This document shows positions 12,608 to 25,400 of a stretch of 64,000 nt of DNA, piece after piece (the first letter of the stretch is position 1; each line of letters opens with the position of its first letter). Location: positions 1,116,001-1,180,000 of the forward strand of contig JACCLO010000004.1 in assembly GCA_029448655.1 (NCBI GenBank), read 5' to 3'. The stretch comes from Wolfiporia cocos (lineage: Eukaryota > Basidiomycota > Agaricomycetes > Polyporales > Phaeolaceae). The notes beneath the pieces are model-generated. The model ran no database searches. It had not been told where the DNA came from and saw only the letters and a program-made list of their open reading frames with translations. A program made the position numbers and the translations under genes.

Positions 12608-14237
12608 TTATGGTTGTCGCAGCGACTGCGCGTAGCGCTCGTCTGCGAAGACGATGTCTTTCACGGTTTGGATGCGCATTGTAGCATTCGTCGCCCGATG
12701 TGCGTTGAGCCAAAGCCACTTGAAGCCGACGTGATACTGCACAGCAGGCCACCATCGTTGCGTGAGACTGTTTGTGGGATCTGACCAGCCCTCCCACTCG
12801 TAGTAATGTGGAGTCCCGTCCAGGCAGTTACTGTACACAGATCAGTACCCTCAGTCTCAGCGGCAACAGAAGCACTCACAAGTGAAGCATCTTAGGAAGG
12901 ACAACCTCGCCTTCGTGCGGCGTGCCCTTGGTGTGGACTTGTACCGCCCGCTCACTCGCCTCGTCCGTGTCGTCGTGACCAAGGCCTGCGAAGTACATGT
13001 CCATGAGGCAGCTCGACATCTCCCACTCAAAGCTGAGATGCTCGAAGATCTCCCCGTAGTAGCTCACGATCGCCCACCAGTATCCCTGGTCGCCGAGCTT
13101 CACGCCCCGGTACCGGCCATCCTCGCCGGGCGGGCCGAACATCCGCGTGAACGCGGCGGGCGCGAGCGCGCGGGGGCCGCTGCCGGGCGCGTCGCGGTAC
13201 ACGGACGAGTCCATCATGCGCAGCTCGCGCAGGCGCGCGAGGTCGAGGAGCATGATGCACGAGCAGATGCGGTTCGCGTGGTGCCACTCCTCCGCGCTCT
13301 GGTCGGGGTGCGTTGGCATCGCGATTGCGGTCGTCGACTTGAGCCGCGCAAAGAAGTCCCAGAGCAGCGCCGGGTCCGTGATGAAGAAGGCATCGGTGTC
13401 GATGAAGATTGCGCGCTTGATCGTGTCGGGGAGAATCTCGTGGATGAAGAGCTTCATTAGGCCGGCTGATTCGCGCAGTGTCAGGCAGCGAGCTCGCAAG
13501 GGTTAACACCGGCAACTTACGTGTGCCAGCCGAATGGTCAGACGTGATAGAGCCATCGCGCTCGATCCGACTGACCATGCTCTCCCATGGGAGCAGGTAG
13601 AAGCGTACAAGAATGTCGTGAGCGGGTCGAGTGATAAGTCTGAAGCGCTTTTCCAGGTATGCCTGTGCGGCCTCATCGCATATTATGTGGAACTCAACAG
13701 GAGCAGAGGAATACATGAGGATGGACTGAAGAGCTAGTATGACATGTCAGAATTTCGCTGCAAAGCAGCGCGACGTACCTTCATGAGGATAGCGCCTTCA
13801 TTAGCAGAGTCCTCCGAGAACATGATAAGTGAGAACACGATAGGCTCGAGAGCTTCCTTCATATAATCAGCCTGGGTATCTGGCATGTGTGATGGAACCT
13901 GTGCTTGTGCTGGAGCTTCCACTCGCGCTGGAGCGTTTGCTAGCGCTGGATGCATATGCATTGCAGGAGGCTTCTGCTGATCATGTACATGTGCAGGTGC
14001 GTTGGCATGTGAAGGAGGATAACCATCTTCAACTATGATCCATTCCGTACGGTCATTGCGGTGGTATCGAGAGAATGACACGAATGTGCAAAACAAGACG
14101 ATCGACACGGCAATGAATGCAAGTTGTCTGAACCGGAGCGGCCGTCTTCGTAGGATGTCTGCGCGTGCTCTCCATGGCGAGGCCGGCGGAGACGTGTATG
14201 TGGGCGAAGTAGCCAGATGCTGTCGTTTGAAGGACAT
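12608..14237 (-). CDS. Type II membrane glycosyltransferase, LARGE/GT8-like
   Basis: Predicted Golgi glycosyltransferase of the LARGE/GT8-like type. Exons by eye are 14237-13779, 13725-13521, 13465-12880 and 12830-12608, all joined by GT-AG introns that keep the frame. An N-terminal cytoplasmic stretch rich in Arg is followed by one membrane segment (FIAVSIVLFCTFVSF). A Pro/Ala/His-rich stem comes next, then the catalytic domain starting VEFHIICDE. The metal-binding DxD motif is in IFIDTDAFFITDP. Conserved HPDQSAEEWHH, LGDQGYWWAIV and the C-terminal HFNCLDGTP follow. Start choice: the first ATG gives the basic-hydrophobic signal anchor expected for a type II protein. The sugar donor and acceptor cannot be told from the sequence. 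The gene looks intact, and its 3' end is 193 bases from that of the convergent PFK2 gene. Confidence 0.88.
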
Positions 14238-15792
14238 CCGTCAGTCTAGAGGTCCTGGCGAGATGTTGTGACGAAGCAATGCGAGAACTGATCGAGCGGT
14301 CGTGTATGCAAAGACTTTAACCAGATCACAGAGGGGCAAGGTAGCCGAGGAAGGACAGGAAGAGCAAACGATGCAGCGCTGCGCTGGCGGCGGCGGCGAG
14401 AGGTGTCCGAGTGCAGTGTGACCGCCGCTAGAAGCTGGGACGCGGTGAATCCGCGCGGCGAACGTCTTGCTATCGGTTTCGTCCATTCCGTCACCATGAC
14501 CTTCCGCGTATCTGTCGGTTATCAGCATGACAGTAACCCCCGGTGCCCTAGTAACGGGTGGAGCTCGCGGGACTAGCAGCGCACGGGTGAAGAGTTGCGG
14601 GAGCAGCCACAAGCTCGCGTCGCAGTAATGGGCGCTTATACATGCATGAAACAGTACTACTGTTACAGCGACGACATACGCTCGCGTCGGCAACTGTGTC
14701 TTAAAAGCTAAAAGCTGGGACTCACCACGACAAAAATATCGTGAAGGTCACTACTCGATATCTGTCTACCGAATGCTGGGGGTTAATCTGGGTCTCAATC
14801 ATAATACCTGCTCGCTTGCCTTGCCGACAAAGATGCGTCACCGACCTTTTCTTGCCCAGAGCATCGCCGCTATTGCACCGCTGATGGGGCTACGCTGAAG
14901 CAGCATCAAAAAGTCAGAAACCGCAAAAGTAGGTGTTTACCAGCATCCGAGTTGCGAGATGAGATCTGCGAAATCATGGGTTGCGAAATGTTACTCTCCC
15001 GGATTTGGAACTCCTTTGGCTTTCTAGCAGCTCGGCGACTCGACGTGATACCGCTTTCACTTCTGCTCTCCTCTGTCTCGAAGCTGCATCCTGCGCTGTT
15101 GCTAAGTCCGGTTCTCCCAGGAAACAGAAAGTGGACCGTGCTTTCTGTCGAGGTCTCAAGAGGAACAGCTGTCTTCCTTTCTCGAAAGGCTTATTCAGAA
15201 CCTAAGCTGAAGTACATCTTAGCTGAGGGACATCTTATCTTTATGCTGTACCAAACGATGACTGCGGCACGTCTCGAACTATAGGATGTCCATCCCGCTG
15301 ATCGAAAAGCGTCTAAAGGGTACTGGATGTCATCTCCCTCGATCTGGCGTCTTTCTTGAAGAAGGCGACTCCATCCTGAAGATATCACTGGGCCTGACTA
15401 GGGTGATGCAGGAAGTCAGTACTAGTCAGTACTGACTTCATATGTCACTCCGCAATTCAGCATTTTGCGAGAGGGTAAAACGAATACTCTGATGTTCAAC
15501 TCTACCGCTAGATCGTAGTCGCTCGTGCTGTTTACAAACGCCGTAGTCATCGCACCTGATGCTGCCTGCAGGACTGACTCGTTCAGACATGCTCACAAAG
15601 CTTGGTCGATCACCAACTGATCCGCTTACGAATATTGTGGGGTCGACATCTACGATGTGAAGAGTTTATAGGTATGGATAACCTACTACATGCAGTTCAA
15701 CAATTTGTACAGAGGCCTTCTCCTCCTATTCTCAGTGGAAACCTATCTTGCTAAGCTCCCTAAGACTGCTCATCGTCGACTCGTTCACATAG
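14238..15792. other. Intergenic region without recognised genes
   Basis: It contains the upstream region of the glycosyltransferase, a short GCG-rich tract near 14385 and a small palindrome of repeated CAGTACT near 15415-15435. I see no credible gene. Open frames on both strands lack motifs. Confidence 0.5.
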
Positions 15793-17971
15793 CTAACTCT
15801 TCCCTATTTGATTGATCAAGTCCACCGCCTTACTTGAACGGGGACGTATCTCGCAAACAAACGGCTCTGGGTGACTGTACCTACTATCAGCCCTCTATTC
15901 AGCTGAAATACGCGCGCATTACCTGATCAGCCCGGGCTCCATCTGTCCGCTTGGAGTTATCTCTTGCCCAGCTGCATCATGTGCTTTCCCGATGTCAAAC
16001 ACTGATCACAGGCTTGCCGCGATGATCCACACGCTCGCGTCTGCGAAATGCCGACCTGGACAGGTCCTGCACAGAACATTAATTAGATGTTGCATCGTGG
16101 ACGTAGGATATATGCAGACCGTCGTCCGAAGCCGAAGATGTACCGGCGAGGATCAGCGCTGTCCCTGGTAAGTTCGTCCATCTCCTCGAATCGTTCAGGA
16201 TAGAATCGCTCTGGATCGGGGTAGAGTGCGGCGTTGCGAGACATTGACCTGAAATGTGTCCGTTATCCGTGTGCGGTCGGTCCGCAATTATCTACGGAAC
16301 TGACCATACGTTAGGTATTACGATGGTATCTTTCGGAATATACGGTAGCCTCGATATTCGTCATCGCATATGAGTAGATGTACGGTTGCTGATCACGCGC
16401 ATGACGGGAGTGAGATCCGGTACTCATATATCTCTGGCGGCACCCTCACCAAGTAGCACGGGAGGCCTCCAGCTATGGGAGCACGGGCTTCAATGCATTC
16501 TGTCAAAGTCACAATCGGTATATGACGCACCGATATGTCTCCCTAATCAAGCACTCAAGGTAAGGCAGCAGTGGCCTGTCGCTGAAGTCAGGCAAGCGCG
16601 AATTGCCCAACACCTCGTCAATCTCCTTTTGCGCTTTCCGACAGACCTCAGGATGAAGGACCATGGCAAGAAGGGCCGATACCACCGCTGTGGTCTTCGT
16701 CCCTGTGTTAGCCACTAGCAGATGTGTGCTTATTATTACCGTACCAATCGTGTCTACGGTAGCTGAGCATCAAACTGTCAAACAGTCTAAAGTGAAGAGG
16801 CAGATGCCTACTAACCTGCGAAAAGCTGTATACCTGCTCCTATAGCTTGGCGCTCAAGTTCCGCTCGGTTCTTCTCGTTCCTGGCGGCCTCTTCGAACAG
16901 TGATCCCACAAAGGACGATCTTTCCTGTGGAAGCTCTTACAGTCTCAAAAGCATGTTTGTCACCGTATCCAACGAACCTCGTCCTTTTCCACGTGCTTGT
17001 ATGTAGCCATTTGCAGCTCACGGACCACGGGCCTATATTCTGTAAATCTAGCCTTTTTGCTAGCTACAGGGAGCCATGATGGTATATATGACACTTGTGG
17101 AGGATGATCAAGCATTTCTCACCTCAGATTCAAGATAGACATTAAGGCAAAAAATCAAACAATGTTGCTGATATAGCACCCGCCTCTACCGTCACAGCCA
17201 ACAAGTCCTCCATAAGGCGATTGAGGCGGTCATTAAGAGTAGCACCGTATGCAACTCTTGCTAATATGGCGAACGCGAATCTAGGGGAAAGCCACGAAGT
17301 TAGGCCTGAATCAGAGCGGTTTTGTTGACGGCTACAACCTCTTGATATGCGACATGGACGCATTGGGGTCGTCCAAGAATCCGATCACAAGACGGCGCGT
17401 CTCTTCGCATTATACTACTGATATCTTGTTGGCAAGGTTTTCTCCCGGAAGGATGACAGGAACCATTTTTTGTGTATCCTCCAGGTATCACCATACGGCA
17501 ACAGTGCCATCGTTGCATCCGACCCGATGCTGTAAAGTAAAATACACACAGGAACGTTACTGTGATTCCGTAACTTGCTCACAAATCAGTCAGCACGACA
17601 GTATGTGGCCTGCTCGAGTACATCGCACTTCGTTTCTCAAGCAGCTCATTTGCGGTCTGCAGGGTATCAATTACAAGCAATGGCTTGTGGAATGCTTGAA
17701 GATATATCAAATCACCTGCAAGCGAAGTCGTTGAATTGAGTAGCCCGTTTTGAAGCAGTCCATCCATACCGTAGTGAGAAGCCCACTCAGAGAACGTGAT
17801 ATGCTGACGCTCAAATGACATTTGATGAACATTTCCCAGAAAAGGTATCCGTTTGGGACCCGGTGGAAGAGGAAGCAGCCTCTCAGTCGTGAGCCGACGC
17901 CGGCAGAGGTTATACGCCAAGAGGATGGCTCCCACAAACAAACCTAGCTGGATGCTGAGGATGATGGACAT
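15793..17971 (-). pseudogene. Cytochrome P450 pseudogene (P450-1)
   Basis: Relic of a microsomal monooxygenase closest in sequence to P450-3. The first exon is well preserved: a membrane anchor, then LPPGPKRIPFLGNVHQ, and the segment ending ANELLEKRSAMYSSRPH. Later pieces are also recognisable: LLPYGDTWRIHKKWF, AMVLHPEVCRKAQKEIDEV with the ExxR region LECLIRETYR, CPGRHFADASVWIIAASL, and the tail HPEPFVCEIRPRSSK. It is broken. After TRYQ the C-helix exon runs into TAG and then TGA, and the heme-binding exon carries TGA in place of a conserved codon (ASL-stop-SVFDIGKA). The final stop is at 15793-15795. Multiple independent lesions argue against function. Confidence 0.85.
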
Positions 17972-19041
17972 AATACAGGGCAGTGAAGGTCGGTGTCACT
18001 GACCAGCGGGCTAAAATTTATGGTTGACGCGGCACATGTAAGATGAGAGTAAGGTTAGAATAGATACCACCGAGCATTTGCCGATATGTGAGAACGATGG
18101 ATGTTACTCGCAGACTCAAGTTAGATTTCAGCAGCCATGACCAGCGTGCATCCGCCCACTGTGCACGCTCCACGTTATCTTCCTGAAGTGATAGCTTCTA
18201 TGATCTTCCACGCGTTGTGAAACACCAAAGTCTGCCCGGGCAAATTCTGTCACAGCCATCCGAGGCCGCAATCTATCATGTGGACATAGGCCGTTTCCCG
18301 GATCCACGCGAAATTTTCCTTGAATGTGCCTTATCATTGCTCCAGACGAGGTGAATCCGTAGATAATCAGGACTTTTAGACATGAGTCTTTTCTGGATGT
18401 TAGAATATTTGTGAGCTAGGTGGTGCTAGGCAGAGACATATTGACATAACAACCGTGCTTTTGGAGCATGAAACTGCTTTGTATATCATCTTCTGCGAGA
18501 GAGAAAAGATGTATTCCAGCTGAAACGAGGTTGTGTCGAGCAACGTGTTAACGCATATGTGATTAAACATATGATGTGAGATGGTTATTTATTATCATCC
18601 CCCCAGATATCATGAGTATGATCATGATCTGAGTAAGGTAGAAGGGGATTACACACAGTTGACACACTCATAATGCATAGCGTCGGTTCCCACCTCACAC
18701 TCCTCACGCTATGCGTATGCATGTCTGTCACACCCATGTGATAATGGTGACAAACCGTGATGCCCTGCAGCGATGGTGTCACACTCTGGCTTGCTCGCTC
18801 GGCTGACATGCTCAGAGGATGTAGCTATGACGCACATAATAAATTACATGCCATCATCATTCCCTTTGATTTTAAGTCCCAAAGGCTCATCAGCTTGACT
18901 TGTTTGTGAGATGCAAGCACATCGCTATTCAAGTGTCCGCGCAGCTTACATAATTGCTGCATGAGCATGAGGCCTGTGAGCGGCAATAAGCCCGCTGCAT
19001 CGGCATGCTGCAAACATAGCTGCTCGGCCTTCTTGCAGTAG
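17972..19041. other. Intergenic region upstream of P450-1
   Basis: No gene is recognised. Short open frames at 18585-18809 and 18825-19103 lack motifs. It may contain decayed regulatory DNA of P450-1. Confidence 0.45.
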
Positions 19042-19282
19042 TCAATAGACAGTTTTCGCAACCCCCTTAGCGCCGAAGATTTCTGGTCGATCGACCGCCC
19101 CACACCCGCCGCAGGTTCTCAAGCCAACATGCCGAAAAACCAAGTGGTGCAAAGCACCACGTCGCGCCACCGTTATCAACCACTATCGGCCCGCTCGCTA
19201 CGACCACAGCTTCAGTAAGCGAGAACTGCGTTGCAGAGTGTCTGCTAAGAGTCGAGCGGGAGCATGTATAGTACATACTAAG

Positions 19283-20614
19283 TAGTGATGTGCAAAGCAC
19301 GGCTCGGCTCAAAGCCCGGGGCTTGGGCCCGGCTTTGAAGGGCTCGGGCTCAGCGGAATGTCAAGCCGGGCCCTCCTTGACGGCTCAGGCCGGCTTGGGC
19401 CCGGCTCAGGCTCAGGCCGGGGCTTATGGGTAATCATGTAGGATCTCGAAATTATTGGCTTGTGCAGTTCAAATGACAGCACAACATATTCAGAATGCTT
19501 ATATGTCTACTATTTGTTGTTATTCTGATCTACAAGTGTTTTTACAGCTGCTTATGATGTTGACCGAAAATCCAGATCTCGATCACAACCCCGATCGCAA
19601 CAGTAGTCACAACGTTCCACACCGTGTTAGCAGATCACAAGTCATTGTAATGGTCGTTGAGATCATATAAGGTGAATTGATGCAAAATCTTAAACCAAAG
19701 GGCCCATTTTCGCTAATTCTAACAACACCACAGCTGCGTGCCTAAAGCCGCCGGCTCAGGGCTCGGCTACAGCTGGCTCACGATCCAAGCCGGGCCCTGA
19801 GCCGTCTTAAGCCGCCCCCCTGTTACGGGTCGAATACCCGTTCGTATATTCGAGTCGCGAATATAGATCGTTCTTCTGCACGTAGGTGCGTAACCGTGTG
19901 CAAGGCAAATACTTGTTAGATGCCTTCAAGTCCTAGGTATATTCCCTAGGGGATCGTATAATATCCAATACGCGTTAGAGGATATAATCTGTTCAGGTGT
20001 GAGTCTTGATAGAATATAAGACTCGCCTAAGTCCGAGAAGTCGATGTGCACTTCGAGGACTTAGTCGTTTGGTTGCTCGAGTGAGAAATACTGAGCGTAG
20101 TTTCCTACGTTTGAGAACGAGTATAAGACCTCTTGTTTATACAACAAGGTCGAGCTGGAGAGTCTCGACAGTAAATACATGAGTTTATATACTACGCTAG
20201 GTTTTCGAGGTCAAGCCTGTCCCAGATGTCACCGCTACTATCTACGCAATAGTACCAAACGTATGATGAGTATGTAGTGATATATCTGAAACGATAGATA
20301 GAAATGATGATGGCGGTTGAACGCCATCTGTCAGCTAATAAATGATAAATGTGAAACGAGGACAGAGTTGGATCTGTCAAAGTAAAATGTGCCCTATATG
20401 CTAATACAACCGGGGATGCGCCCGGTAGAGTCACGAGTAGCCAGGGGAGTTGGTTGCGCAACAAGTCCCTGTATCGTATTCGCTTGGTGGTGAGTCCTGT
20501 CGATATTCAAAAAATCAAAATAACCGTAACACCCCCCAGGCTCGGCTCGGCCCGGCTTAAGTCGGCTCGGCCAGGCCTGGCTCACGGCTTTGAGCCGTGC
20601 TTTGCACATCACTA
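19283..20614. mobile_element. Non-autonomous hAT-type element interrupted by a solo LTR
   Basis: The perfect 23-bp inverted repeats begin TAGTGATGTGCAAAGCACGG. The flanking 8-bp duplications are ATACTAAG (19275-19282) and ATACTTAG (20615-20622), one mismatch apart. GGCTCGG/CCGGGC motifs fill both subterminal regions. The paralogous repeat at 51177-51184 has a single ATACTTAG at the same place, which is the empty site. Removing the 711-bp LTR and one 5-bp duplicate leaves an element of about 616 bp with no transposase. Confidence 0.92.
19821..20531 (-). repeat. Solo LTR of the element A family
   Basis: This 711-bp copy of the element A LTR is in reverse orientation. It is bounded by TGTTACGG/CCGTAACA ends and a 5-bp duplication CCCCC (19816-19820 and 20532-20536). 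No internal retroelement sequence remains, so it is a product of LTR-LTR recombination. It sits inside the hAT element and is therefore younger than it. Confidence 0.9.
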
Positions 20615-21039
20615 ATACTTAGATCACATTTCACTGTTTCCGGACCGTGGGTATGCCATCGGTTCTTGAAAACACCCCACCGCACTCCACATTACTCCAT
20701 GCCATCAACAGTGCCACAACCTGCGACTGATGGTGAGCCCCACAGCCTTGCAAAAACTGTCTAATACCACTGATGTCTGTGGCTGATCTGAAGCCTTTAT
20801 CGAACGTTTGTAGTTGCATCAGGTCTAGGGCGGGGCTTCTGCTTCTGGTCTTCGACAGGCATTGAGAAGTATCAGCTAGACGTTTTGCATATTAAGTCCA
20901 AATCAATCAGCACAAGATGATCCAAATTTTGCGGAATTCTATCGCAATTATAATTTTTCTGTGCAGAGAAGTCGCTATATGCCATATCCGGTTTGACATA
21001 CCTCCTGGCACCCGTGGAACCAATCGGAACACTCCATTA

Positions 21040-21875
21040 GGGCTGCTCAATTCTATCCATCTCCATCCACTCTGGTTAGAGTGGTTTTGGGCGCCTATCA
21101 TTGGGACTCAGCTCAACCCCGACCGCTCCTGCCAATTTGGGTAGGAGACTGAGACACTCGTGGGCTCGCAGAGCTCACGCTGCAGCTGAAGTAACCTGGT
21201 AAATCAATGATAAATGTTATGTACTAAACTTCAGAATGTCGGTATCATCATCATAAACATGCATTCGAACGTAAGTACTGTATTTTTTGTATTTTTTATT
21301 TTTGTATACATTTGTATCCCGCGTCAAGTAACTACCACTAAATGTGGTGTTTGTGTACGGAAAAACGAGGCTTATAGTATTAGTGGCCGCCATGAAAAAA
21401 CGCGAGTGACTTCCACTCCATCCACTTTGGATTGAGCACCCGTGATTGAAACTCAGACTCCCACGATGCCTGCCCCTTTGGGTAGGAGACCAAGGCGCCC
21501 AGTCACTCATGTTTTTTCATGACGGCCACTAATACTATAAGCCTTGTTTTTCCGTACACAAACACCGCATTTAGTCGTAGTTACTTGACGCGAGATACAA
21601 ATGTATACAAAAATAAAAAATACAAAAAATACAGTACTTACATTCGAATGCATGTTTATGATGATGATACCGACATTCTGAAGTTTAGTACATAACATTT
21701 ATCATTGATTCACCAGGTTACTTCAGCTGCAGCGTGAGCTCTGCGAGCCCACAAGTGTCTCAGTCTCCTACCCAAATTGGCAGGAGCGGTCGGGGTTGAG
21801 CTGAGTCTAAATGATAGGCGCCCAAAACCGCTCTAACCGAAGTGGATGAAGTGGATGGATAGAATTGAGCAGCCC
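21040..21875. mobile_element. Foldback element with inverted arms of about 370 bp
   Basis: The left arm (about 21040-21411) and right arm (about 21501-21875) are near-perfect inverted copies. They start GGGCTGCTCAATTCTATCC and continue through shared blocks such as TGATAAATGTTATGTACTAA, leaving a loop of about 90 bp. TA flanks both ends (21038-21039 and 21876-21877), as expected for Tc1/mariner-type MITEs. No 8-bp duplication is present. No transposase is visible; the open frames in the arms are mirror images of each other. Confidence 0.85.
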
Positions 21876-21877
21876 TA

Positions 21878-22412
21878 TTGGTCGCTGGAAAAGTTTCGGG
21901 CGCTTCCAGTGCTTGCGAAAACGTTTAAACCGAAGTACAACGTCATGGGTTACTTTGATGGTGCTCCCTTTGCAGCCGACTTGTCATCGATCAATCTGGC
22001 TGCCGACGTCATATCATAACTGCAATCGGTTCTGATGCCAAGACCGCCGCACCACCGCCGAGTGGGATCCTCTAACTTGGATCAACCAACTGCGGGCATC
22101 ATGTAGCCTGCCCCGCAGAAGATGGGAGCTCTGCGTCACCTGACGATGATCCTGTCAATGCATCATTCCCTATACGGCAGGCACTAGTACATTGATAGGT
22201 ATTACGTCAACCCTCACGAAGCATATGTGAAGAGGGGCTATCTAATCTGTGCTGCTGAATGCTCTGCTGACCGATATTTCAACCAGCCAGGGTTGATGGC
22301 AATTGATTCGCTTCTGTTAAGCTTAAAAAGCCAATAACTATTCTATGACCCATCAACCCTCCAGTAACCTGACTGACTGTACGGACTTTCCTGCGTCGAG
22401 ACTTCTGTCAAT
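21878..22412. other. Promoter region of P450-2
   Basis: No coding sequence is recognised. A weak TTAAAAA lies near 22322, about 90 bases upstream of the P450-2 ATG, and is the only core-promoter candidate seen. Confidence 0.4.
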
Positions 22413-25400
22413 ATGGCTGGCATTGTACTGGTAACTGTTAGCTTCGTTGGCATCTACTACGCCCTGTACAGATGGATGCGATGGCGTCGACGTATGCCCC
22501 CACTTCCACCAGGCCCCACACGGCTACCAATTTTAGGCAATGTCCACCAAATTCCGACCAAAGACCTGTACCTTACACTCACTGAATGGAGTGAAACATA
22601 TGGTGTCGTTTTTTATGGCCTCTTATCCAAGACTTTACTGAGTAGATATATACAGGCGATGTCGTTTACACGCAGATTCTGAACAAGCCCATAATCGTCC
22701 TGAACACCGTGGATTCCGCATTGGATCTACTCGAGAAACGAAGCGCCATATACTCGGACAGACCGTGTGCCACAGTCGTGGTCGACATGTAAGCGATTCA
22801 GCTTGCCAGAGGTAGCGTGCTACACATATTATATGCAGTATGGGATGGGATACACTCACTTCGCTGATCCCATATGGACCAATATGGAGAATGCATCGGC
22901 GATGGTTTCAGGGCATCCTAAATGAAAGGCATGTCACGGAAAAGTACCAGCATATTCAGACCAGGGAGGCCCATAGACTGGCATTTCAACTACTTGATTC
23001 CCCTGGGGAGATCATGAAGCACATAAGAAGGTAACTGCCATTCTCTATTTCAGAATATACTCATACTACATCTCTCACCAGATTCTCTGCATATATCGTT
23101 ATGGACATTGCGTATGGACACACCGGATCGTCCAAAGACGATGAGTTCATTGCCATAGCAGAAGAAGTAATGTCAGCGGCTGTCAAAGCAGGTACTCCAG
23201 CTGCGAACCTCTACAACTTCATCCCTATACGTAGGTGCCAGAGATCGGAGATGTGGCCTTTGTCTGATTAGGGAAAAACGAGTAGTCGCATATGTTCCCT
23301 CGTGGGTTCCCGGTGCTGGGGTCAAGCGCAAATTCAAGCACTATCGCAAGCTCTTGCAGCATTTAGTAGATCAATCGAGGAGATTCGTCAATCATGATAA
23401 GGTCCGTATGATGTCGGGGCGATCAAGCCTCACCCAGATGAACATTCGTAATTGCCATAGACCATTGTGGATGGGAAACCGCCTCTCATCGTGTCTTTGC
23501 TTGACGAAGCAGCCAAAAATGAGGAAGATCGCGCAAGACTGGAACATCACGTGTTGGGGGCGGGAGTGAGTCTGTTCGGAGGTAGACTGAATTGATTCCA
23601 TTGCATCTGATGCTCTAACATCTTGGGTAATCCAGCAATTCTCGATACGGTATGTATTATCAATTGGCGGATCTCAAAGACCTGAAAATGGCCTCCCATC
23701 AGTCAAGTGCTGTTCTCTCTTCGTTTATTCTTGCGATGGTTCTTTACCCTGAAGTGGCTCGGAAGGCACAACGAGAGATCGACGAAGTAGTGGGCGGAGC
23801 TTGCATGCCAACGTTCGATGACAGGAAGTCTTTACCATACTTGGAATGCGTGATGAAGGAAGTTTATCGGTGCGTTGGATTTGGCGCCTGGTGTCTCTGA
23901 TAGCTGCATAGTGTATTCGCAAGTTGGCATCCGATGCTTCCTCTAGGTAATATTATGCTACTTAAACATAGGCGACGTTAACCAAATGCTCAGGAGTTCC
24001 GCATAAGCTGATGGTCGATGACGAATATCGTGGCTACCATCTTCCAAAAGCAGCCACGGTTATTCCTAATGTATGGTACGGATCTACCTTACAGCTTCAT
24101 GAAAGGTATACAGCGTATGATGGCAATGTGAACAGGGCGATGTCGCGCAATCCTGCCATATTCCCGGATCCCGATGCATTTCGGCCAGAGCGGTACCAGG
24201 ACATCAGCATAGGGAATGCGGTCGAGGCAGATCTTCGCCGGATGGTATTTGGCTTCGGGAGGCGGTCTGTCTGCAACCAGTGACACGATCGAGCACTGAC
24301 ATGGGAACCATTGGCAGGCTGTGCCCGGGGCGTTACCTGGGTGACTCGAATGTTTGGCTTATTGCAGCCACGTTACTCGCCACATGACACAAGCAACAAA
24401 CTAGCACTCAACCGGGGGAAGGGGGCTTGCTCAAAGGCGCCTTCCGGGTCCCGGGAACACTAGCCGTCAAAGGCCAAGACAAGTCTGAGGTTTACGCTCA
24501 AGACTGCCTGGCATATATACTCCTAACGTGTTTGTACATGTGTACGGGGGCTCTGGGGCGTCTACGTACTGGTATCTAACTGGCTATGAGCTACGGGCCG
24601 GTAATGGCATCGGAGCGCTGGGGTTCGCGAGGATGTCCATGGCGACGTAACGTATAAGGGGCGGATCAGTAGAGTAGCCAATCTATCGGGTTCGATCAGT
24701 GGTTCTCGTCGATCGTGGGTGCGCCGGTAATGGCGGGGTTCTAAGTCCGTGATCGGGCGTGGTCTGCCACGATCGGGTATGCGACCGGTGTTCCTCGTTG
24801 GTCGGGTACATGCCAGTAATGGCGGTGGTGATTGCTACGGTTTGTCAATCAGGGTCTGCCGTCCCACGGGCAGGGTTCTATACAGGTTGTGGTCTAAGGA
24901 CGCGTCAGGGGCCTAGGTTCCCGAAGTTACGGTACTGAGGGTCGATCGTTCACGGCCCGGGTTCCCAGAGGTCGCGGTACTGAAGGGAAGCCGTAACGTA
25001 GACTCGTAGATTTAAGGTCTAGTGCCTGTAATGGGGAGTGTCCGTGCGGTAGGGACGCGAGGCGTTAGGTTTAGTACTATGGGTCATGTGCTAGTGTAGA
25101 CCGTTCCCTAGTTGGCGTATAGCGTAGTGTACGGTGACGGTTTAGCCTGAGTTGTACAAGGCGTACCGTCGTGCTATCGTAGCCTGTTGGACTCTAGGGA
25201 TCGGCTCGTGACTCCGGGGTTTAGGGACTAGGCAGCGTATGTCTTGCTGCCAGGACTTGGACTGAGTTTAGGGTTAGACTGCTGGTGGCCTGCTAGTGCC
25301 TGTAGTGTCCTGTATAGCGGAGGGCTCCTACTAGCGTTGCCGTGGGGTTCCAGCTGGGCTCGGATAGAGTGCTGTAGCGTGCGTACGGCGTGAGTGGGGT

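Larger units (their letters stand above)
19042..20790. repeat. Dispersed F-box-associated repeat, copy R1, split by transposons
   Basis: This sequence recurs at 50.3-51.5 kb and, in part, at 30.8-31.5 kb. R1 shares long blocks with the 50.9-51.3 kb copy: ACCGCCCCACACCCGCCGCAG, GTGGTGCAAAGCACCACGTC and, after the insertion, TTTCCGGACCGTGGGTATG and CTCCACATTACTCCATGCC. It is interrupted at 19283-20614 by a hAT element. Confidence 0.75.

Noticed and set aside
12882..13716. Long open frames opposite and overlapping the glycosyltransferase (plus 12882-13460, minus 13027-13716 second frame)
   Set aside because: They are shadows of the GC-rich glycosyltransferase exons. They lack motifs, while the accepted frame has the DxD and family segments.
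21217..21698. Two almost identical small proteins encoded in the foldback arms
   Set aside because: They arise because the arms are inverted copies. No start context, motif or selection evidence is seen.
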